Source: Asterias amurensis (lineage: Eukaryota; Echinodermata; Asteroidea; Forcipulatida; Asteriidae). From it: DNA of 64,000 nucleotides. The notes beneath the pieces are model-generated. The model saw only the letters and a list, made by a program, of their open reading frames with translations, had not been told where the DNA came from and searched no databases. This document shows, one piece after another, positions 10,069 to 19,706 of this stretch. Position numbers and translations under genes: made by a program. How positions within the stretch are numbered: the stretch's first letter is position 1; each line of letters opens with the position of its first letter. The DNA lies in assembly GCF_032118995.1 (NCBI RefSeq), contig NC_092652.1, positions 20,940,544 to 21,004,543 of the forward strand. Reading direction: 5' to 3'.

Positions 10069-10540
10069 TTGTTTTCAAGGCGCTCGCGGCTTCCTGGATT
10101 AAAAAAATCACGAACAGCGCCAACATTGGTGCTCGCACAGACATAAAGAACCTTATTCTAAAAATTGTTGGTGAATTTTTCACCCTTAAAACACAAACTT
10201 GTTATCATCACCTCCTCATTCGCCCATTGCTTTACACGTTGTTTTGCTTGCGATTTGCGGAATTTGCCCACGGTTTGGGGTAAAGTCGGTTGCTGTCAAA
10301 ATAACGGCACCCAGACGTTGATTTCCATAGGTGCTGCCCGTCTTTGTGTCTGTGGGTGCTCGCCATAGAGTTATATATAAGACCTAGAGGGCGCACTGGC
10401 CTATTATTATACGTGGCGTTTGTGCACGAAGCATCACTCGTGCGCCCTCTAGTTCTTATAATATAACTCTATGGTGCTCGCGCGGTTTGCGATGTACTCG
10501 GGTCATACGGGAAGCCGCGAGCGCCTTGACTTAAGTCTAC
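10069..10540. mobile_element. probable MITE with CAAGGCGCTCGCGGCTTCC ends
   Basis: CAAGGCGCTCGCGGCTTCC near 10076 is matched by GGAAGCCGCGAGCGCCTTG near 10528. A related copy spans about 17330-17920, with partners near 48820-49380 and a trace near 1290-1370. A smaller element has inserted into this copy. Confidence 0.45.
10364..10473. mobile_element. 110-bp MITE with 8-bp target duplication (hAT-like)
   Basis: Ends CATAGAGTTATAT / ATATAACTCTATG with about 34-bp inverted repeats. It is flanked by GTGCTCGC on both sides (10356-10363, 10474-10481). A related element has the undisrupted target once, at 17845-17852. Eight-base duplications are typical of hAT elements. Copies lie at 28173-28282 and 41816-41925. 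Confidence 0.7.
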
Positions 10541-10825
10541 AACAGGCCCAGACGGGGAGAAAGATTATCAAAGGGCTCCCCCATGTGACGGGATTGCAGA
10601 GGGGAATTCCCTACCGTCATAAGCCCAGATGTCAAAATTACATGCTGATCGTCTTTTGTCTGTACATCAGCAGATTACCAGAGTGTTCATTTTTTAACTC
10701 AAAATTAAAAAGATACAAACACTCATTGTTTACCACGTTGACCATCGTTGACGATACGTACATGTCTTTGTGTAAACAACTTGCTTGAAAATGTTGTAAT
10801 TTTAAGTGGTTTGTGTTTGCTGATA

Positions 10826-11214
10826 TTAAAGGAACACGTTGCCTTGGTTCGGACGAGTTGGTCAAAACAAAAGCGTTTGTAACCGTTTTTTATAAAATGC
10901 ATATGGTTGGAAAGATGTTTTAAAAGTAGAATACAATGATCCACACAAGTTTGCCTCGAAATTGCGTGCTTTTCCCTCTACTGTGCGAACTTACATGGTC
11001 GGCCATTTATGGGAGTCAAAATTTTGACCCCCATAAATGGCCGACGTGTTAGTCGACGAGGTAAAAGGAAAACCACGCAATTTCGAGGCATGTTTGTGTG
11101 GATCATTGTATTCTACTTTTACAACATCTTTCTACCCATATGCATTTTATAAAAAACGGTTACAAACGCTTTTCAAAGACCAACTCGACCGATCCAAGGC
11201 AACGTGTTCCTTTA
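10826..11214. mobile_element. 389-bp near-palindromic MITE
   Basis: It begins TTAAAGGAACACGTTGCC and ends with the inverted complement. The two halves match almost throughout and meet in a palindromic centre near 11000-11040. Copies lie at 28650-29039 and 42293-42682. TTAA or TA could be the target; the sequence does not decide. Confidence 0.7.
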
Positions 11215-11677
11215 ATTTGAAAAGAATCGAAACAATTGTCTTTTTTATTTCCTTTTTATGTAGATGGCATTTTTATAAGGCCAAGGGGTCAATCAAAACA
11301 AACAAATAAATGTACAGTTTTCATTTCTATAACTCTACCTTTGCGTTTAGGCTAAAGTGACTTAAGTATAGAATTCATACCTCTGCCCACTTTCGTCAAG
11401 AGTTCATCCGCTTGGTACATTACATAGCATTTCGAGGGACCCCACAACACCCCGTGTGCATGCCATGGCTGTGCACAGCCATGTCATGGGGGTGTTCTTT
11501 TTGTTATCCAGATATAAGTCTGCTGGTGCAGAACACTGTCTGAATGCCATAGTCATAGGCAGTCATGTAAGAAAGGCATAATTGTTGGTGTAAGAATAGT
11601 TGTTGTGGTTCACAAGGAAGTATCATTATTTTGATGGTGCACCAGTGTTGCCGTTTGCTTCCCAGGAATATAGAGCG

Positions 11678-11685
11678 TATAATAT
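11678..11685 (+). promoter_or_regulatory. TATA-like box of B1
   Basis: TATAATAT sits 100 bases before the B1 ATG. It is conserved at 29503-29510 (B2) and 43145-43152 (B3). A TTG microsatellite and a conserved leader separate it from the start codon. Confidence 0.4.
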
Positions 11686-11784
11686 TGGAACGCATCTACG
11701 TGTGTATACATTGTTCTAGTTTGTTGTTGTTGTTGTTGTTGTTGTTTTGTTTATCGACCACTGAGGAGTTCAACAAGACCAATC

Positions 11785-13709
11785 ATGGCTAGTGGAATTG
11801 CCAACGTCGTCAGCTTTTGCCAACCTCTGGGGACCAGTGAGACAGTTTGTCACGTTCCCAGCAGCAGAAGGCTGATGTGTGACCTGCCAGAACTTCCGCC
11901 AATACCAATTGACTGTAGCGGTAAATTTCAATTATATTTATTGTGCATTTATTAATTAAACAAAATTAACAAAGTGTAAAGTTCAAAATGCAAATGGCAT
12001 GGAATATTGTTGTTCCTAATTTCAATTATATTTTACCAGTGCTCATTTTTGTAAATACATTGCCTTTTACAATCATACAAACTGGCAAGGGGCTGATTCG
12101 TTCAGTTCATCGATTAAAATATCCAAGATGCAACCAGAATGTGCATTTTACTCACTCAATGACACAATGAAACTATCAAACATTGTACTATCACATAGCA
12201 ACTGATGTGCTCTACCCATAGCAACAACATTTGGAGTCTTAGTTTTAACCATTCACTTCAATCAGTTCATTGCATAATAAGAACTGTATACTACAAACCA
12301 TTCAAAGATCAAGCTGGTCACCTCTGGTGATTTGACAAAGCAGCATTTTGGGGTCAAACCTAATGGTTATTGAGGGGGGGGGAACCCAAATACAGGCACT
12401 ATTATTAGTTCTATATTCATTTAAAAATCCTGCTTGTGGCTTGTAGTGTTTTTTTGTACTGTTTTGTGGTAAAACAAATAATTTTAGGTAATTTTTGCAA
12501 ATTTGATGGAAAAATAATTGCAAAAATTACATAAAATTATATTTCGGCCTTTATATATACATTGTATATATAAAGGCCGAAATGAATTTCCCATCGTGGA
12601 TAAAAAAAAAATGAATTGAAACTGAAATTGAATTGAAATTCTCTTTTGTACTATATAACAGCCAATCCACCAACGTGCACACCAACACGTCCAGAGAATC
12701 CATACTGTTGGATTATTCTGGGATGTATCATGCTTTCAGCAGCAGTATTGTTACTTTTTGTTATCTGGAGGGGAAGGTAAGACGCCGAAAGCTTTATATC
12801 GTTGTGATCAAAGAGTTTAACTCACCATAAGTTATACCCAATTCGTGCCGTTGTGACTCATAGAACACACTTTAAAAATCCCGGGTCAGCGATTGACCCA
12901 GATTTCGGGTCCCCGTGGGGGTATGACCCATTATGGGTCAACATGACCCAAAACGTGTGTCACAATGACCCGGGTCAGGTCACAATGACCCGGGTCAGAT
13001 CACACTGACGTAGAATCCGAGTCAACAGCTTATTTTGTAATCGTTTCCGGGTCAGTCCTGGGACACGGAATCTGTCACTTCTGACCCTTGTTTTTGTTTT
13101 TTAAAATTACGGTACTGTGTTACCATTGCATAGCTGAAAAACACAAAATAAAACGAGAAAGAGCAGTCTTAATAATTGAATTTTATTTTACTAATTTATC
13201 CAAGTGAAAGTAAAGATTTCGAGCCATATCAGAGAGTGGCGAGTATGACACCTGTATAATCATTTTTTTTTTTTTTTTTTTCAAAAATAATAAATTTAAT
13301 AAAAGTAATGATAGAAATATCTTCCCAAGTATTACCCAAATATATGTGCCATAATATTTGTTTACCCTGCAATTTATTTTGTCTTACTGCTCCCACAATG
13401 TACTGTGTTCTCAACGTAATTACCCTGTAAATTTGTGACTTCAGTCATTTTGAAATAAAGATGTCATCGTAAAAGTCATAGTCTTCTCCTTTTTCGTTAC
13501 TCCATGTTCTTCATCATTTAACCCCAAATTATCGCAACTTTTTGTTTTGCAGGTATTTCAAAGTCATTTTCTGGATCAATTCTCATGACAACGAGTCAAG
13601 GTCTGGTACCGATGGTCCACCTGATGTTGACGTTGAGTTGGATGAAACTGACGTTGAAACGACGCCACAATGTCACAGGAGATCGGAAATCCAGCAGTCC
13701 ACTAACTAA
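11785..13709 (+). CDS. Gene B1: short-stalk membrane protein with truncated tail (3 exons)
   Basis: Exons are 11785-11920, 12662-12776 and 13553-13709 (136, 115 and 157 bp), giving 135 residues, with phases 1 and 2 as in A1. The first exon has the same length as in A genes and about 75% identical residues by eye. Its cysteines fall at 12, 22, 32 and 44. The stalk is only about 14 residues. The membrane span is residues 61-81 (CWIILGCIMLSAAVLLLFV), then Trp-Arg-Gly-Arg. The tail, residues 85-135, is acidic but loses the YEEI motif: compared with A and B2 the DNA around that motif has shifted frame and reaches a stop soon after. Worn tail repeats continue downstream in what is now 3' DNA. Function unknown. 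Consistent phases across all copies make this model fairly secure. Confidence 0.68.
12488..12583. repeat. two adjacent hairpins in B1 intron 1, one a 43-bp palindrome
   Basis: The larger has 21-base arms (ATTTCGGCCTTTATATATACA) around a single base at 12562. The smaller pairs GTAATTTTTGCAA with TTGCAAAAATTAC. Both persist in B3 (about 43964-44058) and AB4 (about 51908-52003, with a slightly changed loop) and are largely lost in B2. Confidence 0.6.
12883..13010. promoter_or_regulatory. cluster of GGGTCA/TGACCC motifs in B1 intron 2
   Basis: Contains the five-base-spaced inverted pair (12883-12899), a three-base-spaced pair GGGTCAACATGACCC (12935-12949) and two TGACCCGGGTCA palindromes. Similar clusters lie at about 30729-30860, 44355-44490 and 52290-52400. 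The three-base-spaced pair matches estrogen-response-element spacing. Any function is inferred. Confidence 0.35.
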
Positions 13710-14388
13710 ACTGTTCTACGAGCGAAGTCTTTGGTAACGTTTAGGGCAACCTCGTGTTGAACTACTCTCATGACGTTGAACTACATGTTGACCCCGACGT
13801 TGAACTATACATGCACGTTCAACTGACGTGGAAGCAATTAACCCCAACGTTTACGAGGGAATCAGTAATGCAGCACCAGAGAGCCAGAATCTAAGTTACT
13901 CTACGAGTCGAGTTTTGGTAACGTGTAGGGCAATCCTGTGCTGTAGGCCTCACGCTGACCCTGACGTTGAACAACATTTTGACCCAACGTTGAACTATAT
14001 GCACGTTCAACTGACGTTGGATCGACACACAACTTGTTGCCAACGAGGGAATCGGTAATACAGTAGAGCCAGAATCTAAGCTGCTATACGAGTCAAGTTT
14101 TGGTAACGTTTAGGGCAACCTCGTGTTGAACTACATGTTGACTCTCATGACGTTGAACTACATGTTGACCCTGATGTTCAACTATACATGCACGTTCAAC
14201 TGACGTGGAAACGACCCCAAATGTTTACGAGTGAATCAGTAATGCAGTAGAGCCATAATCTAAATTGCTATGAGTCAAGTTCTGGTAAAGTGTATAGGGC
14301 AACCCCCTGCTGTAGGCCTACATGCTGATCCTGACGTTGTATGTGGACCCTGACGTTGAACAATGGTTATGAGTCGAGGGGATCACTA
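13710..14388 (+). pseudogene. worn tail-repeat DNA downstream of B1
   Basis: Several degenerate copies of the tail-exon repeat follow the B1 stop (recurring TACGAGGGAATCAGTAATGC and CGTTCAACTGACGTGGAA), with many stops. They show that the ancestral B tail was longer and repeat-bearing like A. Equivalent stretches lie at 32562-33110, 45184-45862 and 53094-53300. Confidence 0.65.
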
Positions 14389-14390
14389 TA

Positions 14391-15407
14391 CAGGGTGTCT
14401 CAAAAAAAAGGTAATCCTACTTTAAAGGGTTTTTATGGCCAGACTTTTATGTTTACCAGCAGAAAGTATGGCATCATCTTAAAGCTGAAACCTTGTGCTT
14501 TCCAATGTTATATTTGGTTACATTCCAGGGTCATGCATCAGCGAGCACCATTGTCTTGACAATGTGGTGCAAAAATGCAGTTGGTTCACTTTTAAACCCT
14601 TGTCATTCTGGCCTTCAGACAGTGTGTAAACCTCAGGTTGTCACAATGGTTCAGCTAACGGCAGAACAGAGAATATTTGTGGTCAAGAAATGGTATGAAA
14701 CCAGAACTTTTTGCAGGCTACACAGGATGCATTTGGAGAAGCATTCCCAGATCGAGAACCACCAGCAAAGAAACAATCTGGGCCAATGTGTGAAAGTATG
14801 GAACCAGCCTCAATCGCAACAAAGGAAGTTCAGGAAGGCCAAGACAGCGAGATCTCAGGAAAACATTGCTATCCTACGACAGCAACTGATTGACCACCCA
14901 CGGGAGACAAGTGCAAGACGGAATGGTTTCGGACTGATGAGCCACACCACTTTTAATCGGATTACTCATCTGGACCTTCCACTTCCATCTGTTCCACATT
15001 TTCACATCCGTCATGAACTTCTGCTTCCTGATCTTGCAAGAAGACATACTTTCTGTGAGTGGCTTCTTGAGCGGTGTGAGAGAGATCCCAGCAAACTTCT
15101 GGTTTTATACCTTTTCTTGACCACTCTGCTGTTATTAGCTGAACCATTTGTGACAACCCGAGGTTTACACTCTGTCTGAAGGCCAAAATGACATGGGTTC
15201 AAAAGTGAACCAACTGCATTTATGCACCACAACTTCAAGACAATGGTGCTCGCTGATGCATGACCCTGGAATGTAACCAAATGTATCATTGGAAAGCACA
15301 AGGTTTCAGCTTTAAGATGATGCCATACTTTCTGCTGGTAAACATAATAATCTGGCCATAAAAACCCTTTAAAGTAGGATTACCTTTTTTTTTTTTGAGA
15401 CACCCTG
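14391..15407 (+). mobile_element. Tc1/mariner-like element with long inverted ends, non-autonomous
   Basis: Ends CAGGGTGTCTC / GAGACACCCTG are flanked by TA on both sides. Inverted arms are about 320 bp each, so the start of the transposase gene is present twice in opposite orientation. From 14646 the + strand encodes a transposase-type N-terminus (MVQLTAEQRIFVVKKWYE, later TARSQENI and TSARRNG and RHELL..FCEWLLER), as in DUF4817-bearing mariner-like proteins. It is spread over shifted frames. The DDE catalytic part is missing. B2's flank has the empty site at 33131-33132. The second copy is 45865-46880. Confidence 0.8.
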
Positions 15408-15764
15408 TATAAATGCAGCACAAGTAGAGCAGCATCAGTAAAGCCATAAACTAAACTGCGCATAGAGCTACGTACGGCACTTATATGCTTCTAATTATAT
15501 AAACTAATAATGACGAGCGTCGTGTATAGAAATGTATACTGTTTTCTGCATTGAATTCACTTTGTGTGGATCGTTTTAGTGAGGGGGTGTGGGTCACCCT
15601 CTCATGTAGGGGGGGGGGGGTCCAGTAGGCCTACCTATCGGATAATCCCCAAGTTTAAATCCGAGGTTGAAATTCTTTTATAATTAGCCCGGTTCATATA
15701 CACGGGGCGCAAACAATAACCTGACGCGCCGCAGGGCAATATGTTATTAAGGAGAATGGACGAG

Positions 15765-16020
15765 AAAGTGTAGATTCGTGAATAGAATGTACCAGCCGAA
15801 GGTGAGTACATTGTAGTCACGAATCTACACTTTAGAGTCTATTCTCTGACTTAAACTATTTCCACCATTGACTAACAGTTTCAATTATTTGGATTTCTCA
15901 ATAGTAACAACTATAGTTAGTCTAATTTCGTGTACGTTGCCAAACGACGGTTGGTCACATTATTTTTATATAGTGTAGATTCGTAACGAAGTGTAGATTC
16001 GTAAAAATAATCTACACTTT
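15765..16020. repeat. inverted-repeat element with AAAGTGTAGATTCGT motifs
   Basis: A 69-bp hairpin at the left (15765-15833) and two further copies of GTGTAGATTCGT with an inverted partner at the right end make four copies of one motif. Copies at 47240-47495 and 53407-53662. Confidence 0.55.
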
Positions 16021-16444
16021 CAACAATAGAGTGACGTCACAGAAATAGTTTAATAGCGAGGAATTAGCTGTGTTGTTTCTGGGTGACTTCGACACTTTGA
16101 GCTTATTGCATGCTCACGTATAACGTCTGACCCACCAGTGTGATCGAGTATCTTTGACGTCATTGTGGAGACATGAGTGAAATAGCATAGGCACGGTTTC
16201 AATGCTATTGTACAACATTCAAATTGTTTTGTTTACAAAAAAAACCCATAAAAATGTATTATTTTGTTAATTATAATTTGCCTTTCTCTCACACCTCCTC
16301 ACACTGCTCCCATCTCTCTCTATATAAATTTGGTGGGTTGTGTTCAGAACTACTAGAGGCCTACTATATGTTATTGTGTTTTTTAATTTACTAGATGTTT
16401 TCCTCGTTTAACAGTGGGGTTCCCCTTTTCTGACCCACTCAATT

Positions 16445-16585
16445 AGAGTGCAGAGTTTTTGTATAATGTTACCAAAGATCATGGGTTCGAATCTCACCCG
16501 AGTGATTGTATCCCAGTTCTCGGGAAAGTACTGAGTATACACAGCTCTTAATAATTATTATACACATCGTTGTAAGGGGAGCAAA
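16445..16585 (+). repeat. SINE-like repeat with a Pol III B-box
   Basis: GGTTCGAATC at 16484-16493 matches the tRNA B-box and is followed by CTCACCCGAGTG and a CTCGGGAAAGTACTGAGTATAC tract in a typical SINE layout. No full tRNA fold is visible. Copies near 47915-48062 and 54085-54235. Confidence 0.45.
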
Positions 16586-18063
16586 GCTTTTCTGTTATAT
16601 ATGCAATTAAGTACACAGGTTATCATGTTCCCAACGCGAAGCATGGGCCAGCAAAGCTATAATACATGGCAAAGGAATAAGTAGCTGCATAGGCCACCCC
16701 TATACATAACATGATATATTTTTTTATATAGAATTCTTTATAAAGCATAATTAATCTTTTGTTTTTTATATGACTCGGATATATTGAAACACCACAATGA
16801 CAGCTAAAGCGACCAAATCTACTCAAAATCAACAACAACATATAAACTGCATCAACTTACTCTGCCAGAAATTAACCAGTCATATGGTAAACTTTGAGTG
16901 GGTTGGCGCATGAAATGTGTACACTTTAACATTCCATTCACAGCAAGGTTGGCCAGACTATTTATTGACGCTGTTTCTTTGTATAGACCTTTCTTTTGCA
17001 ACGTCACATCAGCCCGAGTTTTTTTCCAACCCAGATTGGAAAACTATAGAAAGCCATAAGTGCAAATCAAGAATAGATCGCTGTTTTTGGTAACAATGTT
17101 TCAAAATTTGTTGATGTTGTTTAAAACAAAGCAACTTATCATGAGAGGTATTTTATTTATATGAAAATTTGCAGAAAATGTTGAATTTTGTGGAAACATC
17201 TGTTTTTACCATTGAGTGTTTTACTAACATCCGGCCGACCATGCCAACCAAGGCGGTTTGTTTATCAACAAAAGAAAGGTTTATTGAACGATTCGACTCC
17301 ATCATGACCTTTATTGTAGCGGTATATCTCTAGCCTTGTTTTCAAGGCGCTCGCGGCTTCCTGGATAAAAAAAACATGAACAGCGCCAACACTGGTGCTC
17401 GCACAGACATAAAGAACCTTATTTTAAAAATTGTTGGTGAATTTTTCACCCTTAAAACACAAACTTGTTATCATCACCTCCTCATTCGCCCATTGCTTTA
17501 CACGTTGTTTTGCTTGCGATTTGCGGAACTTGCCCACGGTTTGGGGTATAGTCGGTTGCTGTCAAAATAACGTGTGTAATAATACCAATAATTCCCACAA
17601 TGCACTTTCCCATAATATAATCACGAGGTGAAATCTGGACGGGTTACATTTATACGAGGCATTGCGCCAAAAGAATGTTGAAGGATTGTGTAAAAATTCC
17701 TACCAGTAACCCTTTTCAGAAGAAGAAGAAAAATCCGCCGGAAATCCCTTCGAAGTTTGAGGAAATGGCATTTAATTTCGAAAAAAAGAAAACGACACTG
17801 GATGCCAGAAGTGCTGTCCGTTTATAGGTTCTTTATGTCTATGGGTGCTCGCGCGGTTTGTGTTGTACTCGGGTCATACGGGAAGCCGCGAGCGCCTTGA
17901 CTTAAGGCTACAACAGGCCCAGGTATTAAGTCTGCTGGTGCAGAACTAAGTGCCTGGATGCCAAAAGTCAAGGGCAGTGATGTATGAAAGGCATAATTGT
18001 TGATGTAAGAATAGTTGTTGTTGTGGTTCACCAGGAAATATAATAATAATAATAACAATAATA

Positions 18064-19111
18064 ATCAATGATTTTGTTCCTGATCTTCCAGCGGTAAAAC
18101 ATTACAAATATGTCGATGACCTGACTTTAAGTCAGACCCTCTCTAATCCTAATGAGAGCTCCAACATGCAAAATGTGCTTAATGACCTAAATCAATGGAC
18201 TGATCTGAATAAAATGAAACTTAATCCCGCAAAATGCCAGTACAGGAATATCAGTTTTCAACGTAACCAACCTGATCCACCCACCTTTGACATTTTAGAT
18301 TCTCAAATTAATCGAACTGATTGTTTGAAATTGTTGGGTATTAATATACAGAGTAATTTGAAGTGGGGTTCCCAAGTGAACAACATGTGTGGTAATTTTA
18401 ACCGTAGACTGTTCTTTTTACGCCAGCTTAAACGTTGTTTTATTTCTGTCAAGGATCTGTTAACTGTAAATGTTATGTATGTCCGACCCACTATCGAATA
18501 CGCCTGTCCTGTTTGGTACTCTGGACTCACTAAAACACAACTCATAACCCTTGAAAGGTTACAAAAAAGGGCTTTTCGTATCATTCTGGCTGGTCAGCCA
18601 AATACACCAACAGCATATGTGGAAGTATGCCAATTGTTCAGTTTACCTACAATCACTGATAGACTGAGCAATTTGTTTGTCAATTTTGGTAAGACCTTGT
18701 TTGAATCTGAAAATTACAGGCACTGGCTCCCACCAAACAAAAACAACAACTTGCGGAATGCCAACAAAATGTGCCCCCCAAAATGTAGAACTGGTCGTTA
18801 CAAAAATAGTTGCATTCCATCCCTTGTCCAAGCACTCAACAATAGCTCTTGATTTTTGTTCACTCAGCTTGCTTGCCTTTTGTCCCCAACCCTTCGCCTT
18901 GTTCCTTTAAGGTGACTTGCTGTGCAATTTTTTGTTTTATCTAATTTGTTACTGGCACTAGCCAGTTTGCCCTTTTAATGTATAAAAACAGATTGTAATT
19001 CTTAATGTATTTTTGTAATTTTTAAACATTTCGATTTTTGATGAATCTCTGTATTTTAAACTCAATTCAGCTTGTGGCTGCAATGTTTGAATGTGTTTTA
19101 ATAAACCAATA
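18064..19111 (+). mobile_element. 5'-truncated LINE (reverse transcriptase C-terminal part)
   Basis: An open frame from 18064 to 18852 encodes 262 residues. It starts just before the catalytic motif (KYVDDLTLSQT) and runs through the thumb and C-terminal region (LERLQKRAFRI). A 3' tail follows, with AATAAA near 19100 and an AAT-rich end. There is no start codon or upstream reverse transcriptase. The clade is unresolved (CR1/L2/Jockey-like). The copy at 49525-50583 has a frameshift near its C-terminus. Insertion is just upstream of the A2 promoter. Confidence 0.75.
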
Positions 19112-19537
19112 ATAATAAAAAAGAAATGCTTATATAGCGCAATTCAGTACTGCAAGTACTCTCAGTGCGCTTTACAAACAAATAAACAAATTTATACAAG
19201 AAAAAGCAACAAATAAACTAAACAATGCAATATTCCAAAATATTGAGTGAATAAGTGAGTTTTGAGATGGGATTTGAAGAGGTCCGGGTTTATCTGGGAA
19301 CGGAGAGTAGCAGGAGGAGAGTTCCAAAGTGTGGGTGCGCTGAAAGCAAAGGTTCTTTTACCGTACGTTTTTGTTCTGTATGGGGGGAACTTGTAGGAGA
19401 AGCTGTGAAGAGGATCTATAAGTGACCTTGTCGGGGTGTATGGCGTTATCAGTTCAGAAATGTAATGAGGGGAGAGACCATGGACAGCATTGAACGTGAG
19501 GAGCAGGACTTTGTACTGTATGCGAGCATTATAATAT
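19112..19537 (-). mobile_element. second truncated LINE, tail to tail with the first
   Basis: Read on the - strand, 19530 down to 19192 is open for 112 codons with a CR1/L2-type C-terminus (LTFNAVHGLSPHYISELI, YGKRTFAFSAPTLWN, FKSHLKTHLFT). No start codon is present. Its 3' end meets the AAT-rich tail of the + strand LINE. The copy is about 50584-51011. Confidence 0.7.
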
Positions 19538-19605
19538 CATTAATATCATTTGCTGCTCACATCAGATGATGGCCAGCAACAGTGTTGCATGACAGGATTA
19601 CAGTG

Positions 19606-19612
19606 TATATAA
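19606..19612 (+). promoter_or_regulatory. TATA box of A2
   Basis: TATATAA lies 101 bases before the A2 start. The LINE pair ends only about 70 bases upstream, so anything further upstream has been pushed away by about 1.5 kb relative to A1. Confidence 0.45.
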
Positions 19613-19706
19613 CGCATCTACATCACCGTCCTGTACACATTGTTCTAGTTTGTTGTTGTTATCGTTTTGTTTATCGACCACTGAGGGTTTCAACAAGACC
19701 AATATC

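Larger units (their letters stand above)
15408..18063 (+). other. intergenic DNA between B1 and A2
   Basis: No gene seen. It contains an inverted-repeat element (15765-16020), a SINE-like stretch (16445-16585), and from about 16850 the 5' flank of A2, which aligns with 1165-1720 upstream of A1. Confidence 0.5.

Noticed and set aside
16484-16493. tRNA gene around the GGTTCGAATC box
   Set aside because: No acceptor, D or anticodon stem could be folded around it. The context fits a SINE.
18064-18852. Retrovirus or LTR element reverse transcriptase
   Set aside because: Sequence pattern and AAT-rich 3' tail are those of non-LTR LINEs. No long terminal repeats, protease or integrase were seen.
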